From NCBI GenBank assembly GCA_964646925.1, contig CAZYIC010000011.1, positions 1 to 24,509 of the forward strand: 24,509 bases of DNA, in the 5' to 3' direction. A program made the translations under genes and the position numbers. The DNA comes from GWB1-37-8 sp964646925. Lineage in GTDB: Bacteria > Patescibacteriota > Microgenomatia > Levybacterales > UBA12049. The notes under the pieces were generated by a model that did no database searches, had not been told where the DNA came from, and worked only from the letters and a program-made list of their open reading frames with translations. Shown here in pieces: positions 7,697 to 16,042 of this stretch; the first letter of the stretch is position 1; each line of letters begins with the position of its first letter.

Positions 7697-9571
7697 GGGA
7701 TAAGGACTATAAATAAAAGAAATTTTATTATTTTTTAATCCTTGTTCTATTTCCTTCTTAAGGCTCGCGAATTTAAGATTATCCGTTGACATATTATTAA
7801 ATAAAATAATCTTACGAATAAAATCAATTCTAGACTCAATATTGACTCCGATAAAATCTATATATTCATTATTTAAATAGCCCCTTTTGTTTCCAAATGC
7901 CACGATTGCCGGCGATGATGCTTTATGCCAATTTAGTACTTCATTTTTGGTCGCGCCGATATTTTTATCAGGAATTTCCATAACCGTCTTATTGTAATCT
8001 TCCTGAGATTTCAAAAATTGCATTGATTCAAAGTAAGGATCTGATAATGAAGAACCGCGAGATTGAATAGCGCCAAAATAACCCCTGTAAGGCTCGTATG
8101 CCGACGGCAGAGTTAGAAGTAATATTGCCGCAAAAAAAATAACTTTCAATGTTTTACTGTAAGAAAAACTAAACAGTTTATAAAATCCAAATGCGGCAAA
8201 AAGAGAAATAAAAAATAAAAAATACCATGCCATTTGTATGATTTCAAATACTTTTCCCGATTGGATAAAAAACAAAGGTATCAATATGGAAATTACTGTC
8301 ATTATTAAAACAGTTGTTGTGAAAAATGAAGGCTTCTTGCGCTCCGTAAATAGAAATAGCGGCAAAAGTAATAATCCGATTAGTCTCGATCCTAAATTAC
8401 CAACGAAAAATATATATAAAGAATATAACTCTATTTCTATTATTCCTTTTATTACGGAAAGTTTTGTATAGGTATACATTTTTTCCGCATATCCATACCA
8501 CGGCATATTACTATTTAAAACATCATGAGGAGCCCAAAGCGGCGCAAAAATAAGAGTAGAGGAGGGATCCCTAAGAATTCCATATGTAATAACAAATAAA
8601 ATGCCTGTGAAAAAAAATGCAGCAAGAAATATATAGTTTTTTTTAAAAAACTGAAAAAGCGAAAGCAACAAGAAACTTCCCAATAATATTATCCCCGCAT
8701 AGACTTTAAACATACTTATAAGACCTACGCACAAGACAATGGGAACTAACCAGACCTTTTTCTTAGTTGTGAAATATTGATAAAAAGTAAAAAGAACTGA
8801 GATAACAATGACAATTGATATCGCAAATGGCGGATTTATAAGCGCTGCTGCCGGCTGCTGTATTCCGAAAGCGCTATCTAAACTCAGATTTTCATGACCT
8901 CTGAGTCGCAATATGAATGCGAAGCTACCGCCAAACATGGTTAAAAAAACAGCCCAAAGACCAACTGATACCTTTTTGCTCCATTTATGCATGAAAGAAT
9001 ATACCCCTACTCCCCAAAGAATTGCTATAAATAACGGAAAGAAATGGAAATGCAGGGAAAGCGGAGAAATAAAGAAAATATTACTAATCTTGGCTAGTAA
9101 AAAATTATAGAAAAAATGGTAACCTTTTAACGAAACCCCGGCGAACCCAGGATTATCCGGAGGAAAATTAGCTTTCAATTCATTGATTAATGCTAAATGC
9201 CATAAATCATCCCTTCCGTATTTAATAGTATCGCCATAAACCCCATACTTTAACATACTTAAACTAAAAATAATTGACAAAACAATTACGATAATAAGCG
9301 GCCAACGATGAGATTTACCAATACTTTTCGGAAGCCATTTCTTACTTTTGAAAGCATAGAAGCTAATTAATAGGAATAAGGGAAGAATTACAAATTCCAA
9401 TTTTAACCAAGAAAAAACATAAGAAATTAGTGTAAACCCCATCATGCCCAAAACAAAAGGGAAAAATAGGTCTTCCGGAGAACCAAGTGTTAATTTTAAT
9501 TTTGCCAATAAGAATTTTCCAGGGAAATAAAAACAAATTGCAATTGCGAGGATAAAAAATAATATCTCCAT
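7619..9571 (-). CDS. GT-C-like polytopic membrane protein
   Basis: A 650-residue protein with about 13 hydrophobic segments and a soluble C-terminal portion after about residue 510. After three N-terminal helices comes YGRDDLWHLALINEL (about 118-132), then FPPDNPGFAG and LKGYHFFYNFLLAKI. This acidic pair with a following histidine in an outer loop resembles the active-site loop of GT-C enzymes, and I associate the motif set with large uncharacterised membrane proteins of Microgenomates. The function as an outer-face glycosyltransferase is inferred from that and from its neighbours. It is the last gene of the six-gene operon, 13 bp after the DPM1-like gene, and may be a user of that enzyme's product. 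Its final 26 codons overlap the end of the opposing YfhO gene, yet end in the family-like NRTASIYRV, so the overlap looks genuine. Confidence 0.7.
   Translation of the reverse strand: MEILFFILAIAICFYFPGKFLLAKLKLTLGSPEDLFFPFVLGMMGFTLISYVFSWLKLEFVILPLFLLISFYAFKSKKWLPKSIGKSHRWPLIIVIVLSIIFSLSMLKYGVYGDTIKYGRDDLWHLALINELKANFPPDNPGFAGVSLKGYHFFYNFLLAKISNIFFISPLSLHFHFFPLFIAILWGVGVYSFMHKWSKKVSVGLWAVFLTMFGGSFAFILRLRGHENLSLDSAFGIQQPAAALINPPFAISIVIVISVLFTFYQYFTTKKKVWLVPIVLCVGLISMFKVYAGIILLGSFLLLSLFQFFKKNYIFLAAFFFTGILFVITYGILRDPSSTLIFAPLWAPHDVLNSNMPWYGYAEKMYTYTKLSVIKGIIEIELYSLYIFFVGNLGSRLIGLLLLPLFLFTERKKPSFFTTTVLIMTVISILIPLFFIQSGKVFEIIQMAWYFLFFISLFAAFGFYKLFSFSYSKTLKVIFFAAILLLTLPSAYEPYRGYFGAIQSRGSSLSDPYFESMQFLKSQEDYNKTVMEIPDKNIGATKNEVLNWHKASSPAIVAFGNKRGYLNNEYIDFIGVNIESRIDFIRKIILFNNMSTDNLKFASLKKEIEQGLKNNKISFIYSPYPLLLLENINFISKIYENRTASIYRVK
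7712..7736 (+). terminator. Weak AT-only terminator-like hairpin after YfhO paralogue 1
   Basis: AATAAAA (7712-7718), a GAAA tetraloop and TTTTATT (7723-7729) form a 7-bp stem, followed by A and six T residues. The placement 16 bp after the stop and the T-tract fit an intrinsic terminator for the plus-strand gene, but an all-AT stem is weak. It lies inside the coding region of the opposing gene. Confidence 0.3.
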
Positions 9572-9584
9572 ACGTTACTTGCCG

Positions 9585-10343
9585 TTAATCAATAAGTCTA
9601 TATTTCAATAAACTCCACAAGGCAATTGATCCGTCTCTAAATGTACTTAATTTTTTCCCTTCATTATAACCCCTAGGTTTAGTCGTAATTGGAACTTCTA
9701 AAATTCTGTATCCTTTTTTTAATAACTTAGCTGTAATTTCCGGCTCAAATTCAAACCCGCGGGCATTAAGCTTCATTCCCTCAACAGCTTTTTTCGGAAA
9801 AAGCTTATAACAAGTCTCCATATCCGTAATCCACTGCCCATAAAGAATGCTTGTCAATAAGCTTAAAAATTTATTACCGATGTAATGAAGTAAAAACTGA
9901 GGAGTTTTTTCTTCCTTGGAGAGACTTGGTAACCGCTTAAGACGCGTACCGTAAACAACCTCACTTGCGCCCTCAAAAGCCGGTTTTACAAGCTTCTTTA
10001 TGTCTTCCGGATTATACTCCAAATCCGCATCCTGTATTACAATGTAGTCTCCTGTTGCATTTTCAATTCCGGTTCTAACCGCTGCCCCTTTCCCCAGGTT
10101 AATTTTATGCTCTATGAATTTTGCTTGCCCCGCGAAGTCTTGCCACTTGCGCTCCTTAGCTTCAGCGGCGGAGCGGCGAAGTGGGGAATTTTGAATTTCT
10201 GACTCCGTAGAATCAGTTGATCCATCATTCACAACTATAATTTGTTTTTCAATGCCAAAAATTTTAACTTCACTTACCCTTTTAAGTATTTCTGAAATGG
10301 TTTTTTCCTCGTTAAAAACAGGAATAATAATAGATAATTTCAT
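9585..10343 (-). CDS. GT2 polyprenyl-phosphate sugar synthase (DPM1-like)
   Basis: A 252-residue GT-A fold enzyme that would transfer a hexose from a nucleotide sugar to a polyprenyl phosphate at the inner membrane face. Visible motifs are SIIIPVFNEEKT (4-15), VVNDGSTD (37-44), NLGKGAAVRTG (82-92), the metal-binding QDADLEY (104-110), TDMETCYKLF (173-182) and RGFEFEPEI (195-203). The last two are characteristic of DPM1-type enzymes. There is no C-terminal membrane domain, as in short DPM1 proteins. Residues about 52-75 (starting SPLRRSAAEAKE) are an insertion that the family does not need, encoded by a GC-rich repeat. The ATG overlaps the upstream TAA by one base. In the B. subtilis system the analogous GT2 (CsbB) supplies YfhO, so this gene plausibly feeds the GT-C proteins here. 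The sugar is unknown. Confidence 0.85.
   Translation of the reverse strand: MKLSIIIPVFNEEKTISEILKRVSEVKIFGIEKQIIVVNDGSTDSTESEIQNSPLRRSAAEAKERKWQDFAGQAKFIEHKINLGKGAAVRTGIENATGDYIVIQDADLEYNPEDIKKLVKPAFEGASEVVYGTRLKRLPSLSKEEKTPQFLLHYIGNKFLSLLTSILYGQWITDMETCYKLFPKKAVEGMKLNARGFEFEPEITAKLLKKGYRILEVPITTKPRGYNEGKKLSTFRDGSIALWSLLKYRLID
10127..10204. repeat. GC-rich inverted repeat plus heptamers, inserted in the DPM1-like gene
   Basis: A segment much richer in G+C than its surroundings. CCACTTGCGCTCC (10143-10155) pairs imperfectly with a 15-base arm at 10170-10184 around a 14-base loop. GCGAAGT occurs directly at 10132-10138 and 10176-10182. Next to it lie about three heptamers (10184-10204, for example TTGAATT). 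The whole is translated without a stop as an extra loop of about 24 residues. Confidence 0.7.
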
Positions 10344-11761
10344 TATATTTTTATTCTATGAAAAATAAATTGATATTTTGTTCCATATATTAACTCATAC
10401 TTGGAGTCCTTCTGCAATAACTCCAAAATGCCGAAAACATCTTTTGTATCGAAAAAGTTGTTTGGATTTTGCTCGGGTCTTACGTCTACAAGGATATATT
10501 CAGGCTTATATGTCTCGTAATCTCGCTTTAAGAGAAGTATTTTCTGATGGGTAAAGCGTGATGCTAAATTATTTTGTGTCATAACAGAAACATCATTTGG
10601 AATTCTCCTAGTTAGATCGTTAAGGAATATGAAATCTTTAGTATGGGCGTAAAATGCCGGATTGTATGCCAAAGCAAAAGGCCCATGCAATACAAATCTA
10701 TACAGAAAAAAAGCATTTCCTGCAATAATTATCGCTAACAAGGGCACAAATTTAGAAACAAGTCTTATCCTTTGTAAATGTTTTAAAGCAAATACGCCCG
10801 AAATCCCCAAAAGAACAGCGCTTTGTGCGTTATAATGCAGCCCCATATCCCATCGGGTACAACATAAACTTCCAACAAATCTCATTCCATAATCTTGCAA
10901 GAAAAGAAACCAAAACTCCGGAGCCAAAAGAGGAAGAAAACCAAAACTGTAAAAGCTGTAAAATAGAGTTCTTTGCTTAAGCGGATGGTTAACCAAAGAC
11001 GATATATTGTCCAGAATATTTGCGTTAACTGAAGGAGAGTATAAATAAAATCCGTTTGAAAATGAAGGTATAATTATTTTTATGCTAATATATCCCCATA
11101 TAAGCGATAATACTATTGTAATCAAGCCAATTTTTATCCACTCTTTTCTTAGGAAAAAAATTAATACTCCTATACCGGTACCCAGAAGAAAAGTAGATTC
11201 CTTAAACCCTAATGTAATAATAAGAAATAGAAAATAAAGCCGCATTTTCCTATGAATAATTGCCCAAAACGTAAGCATAAGAGGCAGTGTCATAACAGTT
11301 AATTCATGGAAGTCAGAGATAACCGCATTTTGCAGACCTAGAAAAAGCAGATAACAGATCAGAATGCCTAAAGCCAAAAATTTATCTTTTAAAACATGTT
11401 TACCGATAGCATATAAAACTACTCCGCTTAGCCCAACAACTACTGCCTGCGCAATAAGAAGCATCTCGTTTCTTGCAGTTAACCAATATAATGGCGCTAA
11501 AAGGAATACGCTTGGACTAAAATGATCTGCAAATATCCATTTTCCTCCAACTATAGGATGGTCAATTATAGGAGGAAGAAAACGGGAAGCGTTCCAAATT
11601 GCCTGATCAAAAATTCCAAAATCAAAATAAAATACTTCGTATTGCCAAAATCTATTTATAGAGATTGCTATCCCTGCAATTATAAAAAAACTGCAAAGTG
11701 TATAGGAAATTATGTCTACATACCATTTCCGTAGTTCTTTAAGATTCCGAAGCATTCTCAT
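10343..11761 (-). CDS. DUF2079-like polytopic membrane protein
   Basis: A 472-residue protein with about nine to eleven hydrophobic segments. FDFGIFDQAIWNAS (about 46-59) followed by WIFADHFSPSVFLLAPLYWL (75-94) is the signature of the DUF2079 family of predicted membrane proteins, in which an acidic motif and HFSP precede the second helix. DUF2079 proteins look like distant GT-C relatives and occur with polysaccharide genes; their reaction is not established. A C-terminal segment with LVDVRPEQNP and YELIYGTKYQF probably lies outside the membrane, as in the family. The start overlaps the upstream GT2 stop as ATGA, and the stop overlaps the downstream DPM1-like ATG by one base, so translation is likely coupled. 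An outer-face transferase using the neighbour's polyprenyl-phosphate sugar is inference. Confidence 0.75.
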   Translation of the reverse strand: MRMLRNLKELRKWYVDIISYTLCSFFIIAGIAISINRFWQYEVFYFDFGIFDQAIWNASRFLPPIIDHPIVGGKWIFADHFSPSVFLLAPLYWLTARNEMLLIAQAVVVGLSGVVLYAIGKHVLKDKFLALGILICYLLFLGLQNAVISDFHELTVMTLPLMLTFWAIIHRKMRLYFLFLIITLGFKESTFLLGTGIGVLIFFLRKEWIKIGLITIVLSLIWGYISIKIIIPSFSNGFYLYSPSVNANILDNISSLVNHPLKQRTLFYSFYSFGFLPLLAPEFWFLFLQDYGMRFVGSLCCTRWDMGLHYNAQSAVLLGISGVFALKHLQRIRLVSKFVPLLAIIIAGNAFFLYRFVLHGPFALAYNPAFYAHTKDFIFLNDLTRRIPNDVSVMTQNNLASRFTHQKILLLKRDYETYKPEYILVDVRPEQNPNNFFDTKDVFGILELLQKDSKYELIYGTKYQFIFHRIKI

Positions 11762-12708
11762 GAAAGAGATTTGATTATTTCACTATCTTTCTTTAGAAAT
11801 AATTTCTGACTTTTAAAACTTCTCATTATAATTTTTGGAAGTAATAAAAAAGCGTTAAAAAAGCCTCTAAAAAACATCCAGTCATTATTAATTAACGCTT
11901 TAATAAAATGATAAGGCAACCAGAATATGTGAAGTATTCGCAAATTCAAATCAGTTGCATTTTTCCAGACAAAAATAAACTGATTTCTATATGCAATTGC
12001 CTTAATCAAAGAGGGGGAAAACTTTTTTTTAATTGCCCCTCTCTCATGTTCGTGGATAACAACACTTTTAGGCTCAAACAGAATTTTATATCCGGACTTA
12101 AGAGCTCTATAAGAAAGATCAATATCCTCCCAATAAAACGGATTATAAAGAGCATCAAAGCCGCCAAGTTTTTCCCAAATGCTTTTTCTAAACGCTCCGC
12201 TTCCCCCGCTTACCCAAAGAGTATTCGCCTTGTCAATCTCTCCGCGCGAATGAACAAGAAAACCTCTCTTCCAAACTCCAACTCCCCTTCCCCTCAAGAC
12301 TGTTTTTCCGTCTTCAATGCTTTTATCCAAGCATCCGACTGCAAACACCTCGTCATTTTTAAAATGAGATAATAAGGGTGCCAAAAACGTAATTTCCGGA
12401 ATAACATCTGTATTTAGTAAAACAACAATTTCCCCATCTGCATCCCTCACCCCCCTATTGATTGTCGATGAAAACCCAAGGTTTCTTTCATTTCTTATGC
12501 TTTTGAATTTTATTCCGCCTTGGACGGATTGGCTCTTGATCTTTGCATTCTGAATTTCTATTAGAGAATTATCCGTTGAACAATCATCAATAATTATAAC
12601 TTCAATAGCTCCATCTTTATACGAAGAAATCGCGTCAAAAACTTTTGGTAAATTTTTCTTTAATAATTCTGCACCGTTATAATTTGGAATAATAACACTT
12701 ATGCTCAT
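11758..12708 (-). CDS. GT2 family glycosyltransferase, rhamnosyltransferase-like
   Basis: A 316-residue GT-A enzyme. SVIIPNYNGAELL (4-16), IIDDCSTDNS (39-48), NLGFSSTINRG (76-86), the DXD-equivalent LLNTDV (97-102), VSGGSGAFRK (166-175) and FYWEDIDLSYRA (191-202) mark the WbbL/rhamnosyltransferase-like branch of GT2, which adds sugars to lipid-linked glycans on the cytoplasmic side. The C-terminal 90 residues contain amphipathic or hydrophobic stretches that may attach it to the membrane. Residues about 51-66 (EIQNAKIKSQSVQGG) are not needed in the family and coincide with a heptamer tract and a GC-rich palindrome; the DPM1-like enzyme two genes downstream is interrupted at the equivalent loop. 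It begins 2 bp after the YfhO stop and ends in an ATGA overlap. The specific sugar is unknown. Confidence 0.85.
   Translation of the reverse strand: MSISVIIPNYNGAELLKKNLPKVFDAISSYKDGAIEVIIIDDCSTDNSLIEIQNAKIKSQSVQGGIKFKSIRNERNLGFSSTINRGVRDADGEIVVLLNTDVIPEITFLAPLLSHFKNDEVFAVGCLDKSIEDGKTVLRGRGVGVWKRGFLVHSRGEIDKANTLWVSGGSGAFRKSIWEKLGGFDALYNPFYWEDIDLSYRALKSGYKILFEPKSVVIHEHERGAIKKKFSPSLIKAIAYRNQFIFVWKNATDLNLRILHIFWLPYHFIKALINNDWMFFRGFFNAFLLLPKIIMRSFKSQKLFLKKDSEIIKSLS
12514..12557. repeat. Palindrome plus heptamer array in the rhamnosyltransferase-like gene
   Basis: A GC-rich imperfect palindrome (12514-12528, core CCGCCTTGGACGG) is followed by four heptamers (12530-12557) such as TGATCTT and TGAATTT. 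A further heptamer-like TTGAATT lies on the other side at 12503-12509. The tract is translated in frame between the second beta strand and the NLGF motif of the GT2 fold. Confidence 0.55.
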
Positions 12709-12710
12709 AT

Positions 12711-14966
12711 TTAAAATAATGAATTATGAAATTCAATCGTGTGTTTTCCTGCCGGCACAATAATACCTCTAAAATTATAATCTGTTCTGTATATTTTTGT
12801 TTCATCTCCATCTACTGTAGCATGCCATGTAGGATAATAGCTGTCTGTCAAAACCAAAAATCCATTCCCTATATTTTTTGTATTTATAACTATTTTATTT
12901 TCTGAATATTGGGCAATCTCTGCTTCTCCTATTTTCCACCTTAGAGGTGGAACAGATACGCCACCTTGGGTAAGTTCGACAATTGCCGTATCATTAGGAA
13001 TAAACGAATCATCAAACATTAAACTTATTGCCTCCTTATTATCTTTAGCGTATGTTATTTTCGGAACAAAGAATACGCGGGGCAAAACATTTTTATTTTC
13101 GAATATTCTCGTTTCCCCCTCTTGAAAAACCTTTTTAAGCTTAAACGAATTTAGCTCTGACAAACTTAAAACGTATTTAACGCCTAATAAATCAATAATT
13201 TTTGAGGCGTATATATTAGGAGTAATTATACGATTAAAACCAAGAGGAGTAGATATATCCGGCTTACCCCGTTCGGAAGCGGCTATTAATTCTGCATATC
13301 TTCTTAAATATAAAGGGTCATACCCGTCTACACTTTGAATCCTATAAATAGTAGAAAAGTTGGAAGGAAGAATTCTGGAATCTTCTGTCATAATTCTAAA
13401 TTCTTCCAAGTTTTTTTGCAGAAAAGCTATAGCTTTTGTTTCAGGAAAAACATAAGATTTTTGTGTAAAAGGAGTAAACTTCCAGCCAAAGCGCAGTAAG
13501 TCAAACACAGCAATCCCCAGTACAAGAACGCATATTATGAGAACTGGCCTTTTTTTATCTCGAATCAATAACCATACAATAAATAAAACCCAAGAGGATA
13601 TTAAAAGTAATGTAGGAAGTATTAAGTTATTTTTTGCAACCATCAGGTGCTCCTTAGAGATAAATATCCATAATCCCGCAAAAACAATCGATATAAAAAT
13701 TAAAGGATATAGTATGGTATTTTTTTTCTTTACTTTTAAGATGTAGTCGAAGCCTAATGCAGTCAAAACAGCCAGGCAAAAATCTATGACGAACAGAAGT
13801 CGGGTTGGCTGAGAAGTGCTGATAAGAGGAATATTTAAATAATATGGAATTTTGGCAAAAAAGGTCGGAAGGGAAAAAATTAAAGACAAAAATAACATTG
13901 TCCCAAAAAATAAAGTCTTCTTGTCTTTCCGAAAAAACATTGCTAATAGTGCAAGAATTAAGGTGATTATCCCCACATACCCAACAAACTCACCATAATT
14001 CCATACTCCCCAATAATTAAGAGTTGTAGGGTTGCCAAAAAAATCAGGAGCGACAAATTGGATAAGATGCTGAAAAGGAATAAACCAGCCTCCTTCTCCC
14101 CAACGAATCTGGTCAATATCTCTGGCTGATAATAAGATAAGCTGCAATGTGGGAGCCCACTGAATGACAGTAAGTATTAAGTATAAAGTATTAAGTATTA
14201 AGTATAAAACTAGAATGTTTATTTTTCTTCCATATTGCAACCATCTAGCTAAAAAGTATATCCAGGAGAAAACAAAAAGATAGAAGAAAATTTGAAGATG
14301 GCCTGCAAAGAAAGAAGAAATTAATGAAAATATAAAAATAAAATACCATAATTTTGAATTTTTAACTTTTAATTTTGAGTTCCCCTGAAAATTAAAAAAA
14401 ATTTTATCGATAGATAAAAGTATTAAGGGCAACCATAATGCGGTATGTGTAATTGTTCCCCATTCCATCCACGCTATAAAAAAACCGGAAAAAGAGAACG
14501 TAACCGCTCCTAATACACTTGCTAATTTACCTAGCTTAAGATTATCAAGATATAAAAATAAGAAGATTCCTCCAAGCAAAGGTCCTAGAAAAATTATAAA
14601 ACTCCACGCTGCAACAAAAGGCATTATAAAAAATAAGATATTAAGAGGATAGAATGAAGCTGATTGAAAATTTGCCAAAAGCGGAGTACCCGAAAAATTA
14701 TACGGATTCCACAATGGTAATTGAAATTTTTTCTCCAGCGAAATTGCCAACTCTTTCCAAGGATATTGCTGACGAACAGGGTCAGTAATCAAAAAGTTTT
14801 TAAACGGGATACCCCTAGGATAATCCTTGGCGTATAAGTCTCTAAACGGATGATAAAGCCCAATGATTGTATCTGAGGGAATAGGAAGTAATCCTCGAAC
14901 AATAAATTGCCAAAAAAAGATAGCGGCCAATAAACCAATAAGTAAAATGGGTATTATTTTCCTCAT
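12711..14966 (-). CDS. YfhO-family membrane glycosyltransferase (paralogue 2), C-terminally short
   Basis: A 751-residue YfhO protein. The order matches paralogue 1: N-terminal helix, LYHPF and TDPVRQQYPW, LWNPYNFSGTPLLANFQSASFYPLNILFF, many helices, then the soluble domain ending DSYYPTWHATVDGDETKIYRTDYNFRG. It ends at HTIEFHNSLF, without the final membrane helix and basic tail of the other two copies, so about 35 residues are missing. The lost end coincides with a short heptamer-like tract (12714-12734). No downstream frame continues the domain; the next gene starts 2 bp after the stop. Two further heptamer arrays lie inside (14172-14206 and 14347-14381). It starts by ATGA overlap with the GT4 gene. 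Outer-face sugar transfer from a polyprenyl phosphate is the expected role; activity without the last helix is uncertain. Confidence 0.82.
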   Translation of the reverse strand: MRKIIPILLIGLLAAIFFWQFIVRGLLPIPSDTIIGLYHPFRDLYAKDYPRGIPFKNFLITDPVRQQYPWKELAISLEKKFQLPLWNPYNFSGTPLLANFQSASFYPLNILFFIMPFVAAWSFIIFLGPLLGGIFLFLYLDNLKLGKLASVLGAVTFSFSGFFIAWMEWGTITHTALWLPLILLSIDKIFFNFQGNSKLKVKNSKLWYFIFIFSLISSFFAGHLQIFFYLFVFSWIYFLARWLQYGRKINILVLYLILNTLYLILTVIQWAPTLQLILLSARDIDQIRWGEGGWFIPFQHLIQFVAPDFFGNPTTLNYWGVWNYGEFVGYVGIITLILALLAMFFRKDKKTLFFGTMLFLSLIFSLPTFFAKIPYYLNIPLISTSQPTRLLFVIDFCLAVLTALGFDYILKVKKKNTILYPLIFISIVFAGLWIFISKEHLMVAKNNLILPTLLLISSWVLFIVWLLIRDKKRPVLIICVLVLGIAVFDLLRFGWKFTPFTQKSYVFPETKAIAFLQKNLEEFRIMTEDSRILPSNFSTIYRIQSVDGYDPLYLRRYAELIAASERGKPDISTPLGFNRIITPNIYASKIIDLLGVKYVLSLSELNSFKLKKVFQEGETRIFENKNVLPRVFFVPKITYAKDNKEAISLMFDDSFIPNDTAIVELTQGGVSVPPLRWKIGEAEIAQYSENKIVINTKNIGNGFLVLTDSYYPTWHATVDGDETKIYRTDYNFRGIIVPAGKHTIEFHNSLF
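12714..12734. repeat. Short heptamer-like tract at the shortened end of YfhO paralogue 2
   Basis: About three 7-bp units (GAATTAT, GAAATTC and AAATAAT) cover the last codons and the stop. They resemble the units of the longer arrays, but three AT-rich units alone are weak evidence. They coincide with the point where the protein departs from its paralogues. Confidence 0.4.
14172..14206. repeat. Five-unit heptamer array in YfhO paralogue 2
   Basis: Five uninterrupted units of AAGTATT or AAGTATA on the plus strand, with only the last base varying. It is the cleanest array in the window. On the minus strand it encodes a hydrophobic run containing LYLILN and NTLYLIL in a membrane helix. Confidence 0.85.
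14347..14381. repeat. Second heptamer array in YfhO paralogue 2
   Basis: Five 7-bp units on the plus strand, for example TTGAATT and TTTAATT. It encodes NSKLKVKNSKL, a basic loop longer than the corresponding loops of the other two YfhO copies (LKNKNL and MAKKN). The unit sequence differs from the AAGTATN arrays and is closer to the one at 21536. Confidence 0.65.
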
Positions 14967-16036
14967 TGTTTAATAATATTTTGTAAATCCTTGCAAAATC
15001 TATCGTCATTGAAAATTTCCGATCTTTTTATTGCATTCTCCGACATTTCTCTTAACAATTTTTCATCATTGATTAGGCTATTTGTCTTTTTGACAAAATC
15101 CTCCAACGTATCCCACAAATAACCGTTTTTTCCATTCTCAACAATCTCTTTTTGCCCTCCTGCATTTATCACAACGGGGACAGCGCCTGCTCCCATGGCC
15201 TCAACAGTTGAAATTCCAAAATGCTCTGCCCTCTCAGGATGCTTTCTTATGTCCTCACCGAAACCCGTAGCATGCCAATAAATTTTTGCTTTTGAATAAT
15301 TTTCCCAAAGAGTTTTGTTAGATGGATTCTCTATTATCTCAATTGGATATCCGGCAATAACTTCCTTTAGCTTGCGTGACTTATCCTTATCTCCAGTTCT
15401 TACTCCTACTACCAAGACTAGCCTCCAATTCTTAAGTCCCTTGTCCACCATCTCTTTAAAAAGTCTGATCATAATATCTTGCTTCTTGTAATTTGATCCA
15501 TTATCGTCAATATTGAATCTTCCCACATGCAAAATAATATTTTCTTTCTTTATGTTGATTTTATGAATACCTACAGGGGGGTACAACACTTTGCTTTTGA
15601 CATTTAATCCTCTGTCTATAAAATGCTTTGTAAAATATGAATTACAAAATATTCCTTTTGTTAAGAAAAGTTTTATTATGATTTTTATTGAATTTGCATT
15701 AACCCACTCAACAGGAAATTGGAAATGGATAAATAACTTTGTTCCAACAAGCGGAATACTTCCGTTACTTAGGTAAACTATTGCATCAAATTTCCGCGAT
15801 TCTAAAAAACGGGATATGAAAGAAACATTTCTATCGAATATATTTTTATTAAATTTTACAGAAGACAGATCTATCCCAAGCTTACTTAGAGCCACTTTCT
15901 TTATTACATTTTCTCTGTCTTTATCCCAAAAGATAAATACCTCATGCTTTTGGGCCAAACACGATGCGACTGATAACATGTACTTCTCTCCCCCGCTCAA
16001 TGTATCCAGATATGGATCAAAGATCCCAATCCTCAT
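14963..16036 (-). CDS. GT4 family glycosyltransferase (GT-B fold)
   Basis: A 357-residue two-domain GT-B enzyme. The N-terminal acceptor domain has DPYLDTLSGGEKYML (7-21). The C-terminal donor domain has ILHVGRF (168-174), LVLVVGVRTGDKD (207-219), WHATGFGED (254-262) and the EX7E motif EHFGISTVE (E271, E279) followed by AMGAGAVPVVINAGGQKEIV. This is a retaining GT4 enzyme related to ALG11- or WbpH-like mannosyl- or glucosyltransferases, acting in the cytoplasm on a lipid-linked glycan. It is the first gene of the six-gene operon; its stop overlaps the ATG of YfhO paralogue 2. A good promoter lies immediately upstream, with its -10 only 7 bp from the ATG, so the message is probably leaderless. 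No Shine-Dalgarno site is visible. The sugar specificity cannot be read from sequence. Confidence 0.87.
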   Translation of the reverse strand: MRIGIFDPYLDTLSGGEKYMLSVASCLAQKHEVFIFWDKDRENVIKKVALSKLGIDLSSVKFNKNIFDRNVSFISRFLESRKFDAIVYLSNGSIPLVGTKLFIHFQFPVEWVNANSIKIIIKLFLTKGIFCNSYFTKHFIDRGLNVKSKVLYPPVGIHKINIKKENIILHVGRFNIDDNGSNYKKQDIMIRLFKEMVDKGLKNWRLVLVVGVRTGDKDKSRKLKEVIAGYPIEIIENPSNKTLWENYSKAKIYWHATGFGEDIRKHPERAEHFGISTVEAMGAGAVPVVINAGGQKEIVENGKNGYLWDTLEDFVKKTNSLINDEKLLREMSENAIKRSEIFNDDRFCKDLQNIIKQ

Positions 16037-16042
16037 TAACTC

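Noticed and set aside
11908..12372. Plus-strand open frame of 154 codons
   Set aside because: It lies entirely antisense to the well-supported GT2 gene at 11758-12708, has low-complexity basic and cysteine-rich composition and no recognisable fold.
12711..12760. Frameshift as the reason for the short end of YfhO paralogue 2
   Set aside because: I read past the stop in the other minus frames and found no continuation of the YfhO end; the next gene starts at once, so the end is lost, not frameshifted.
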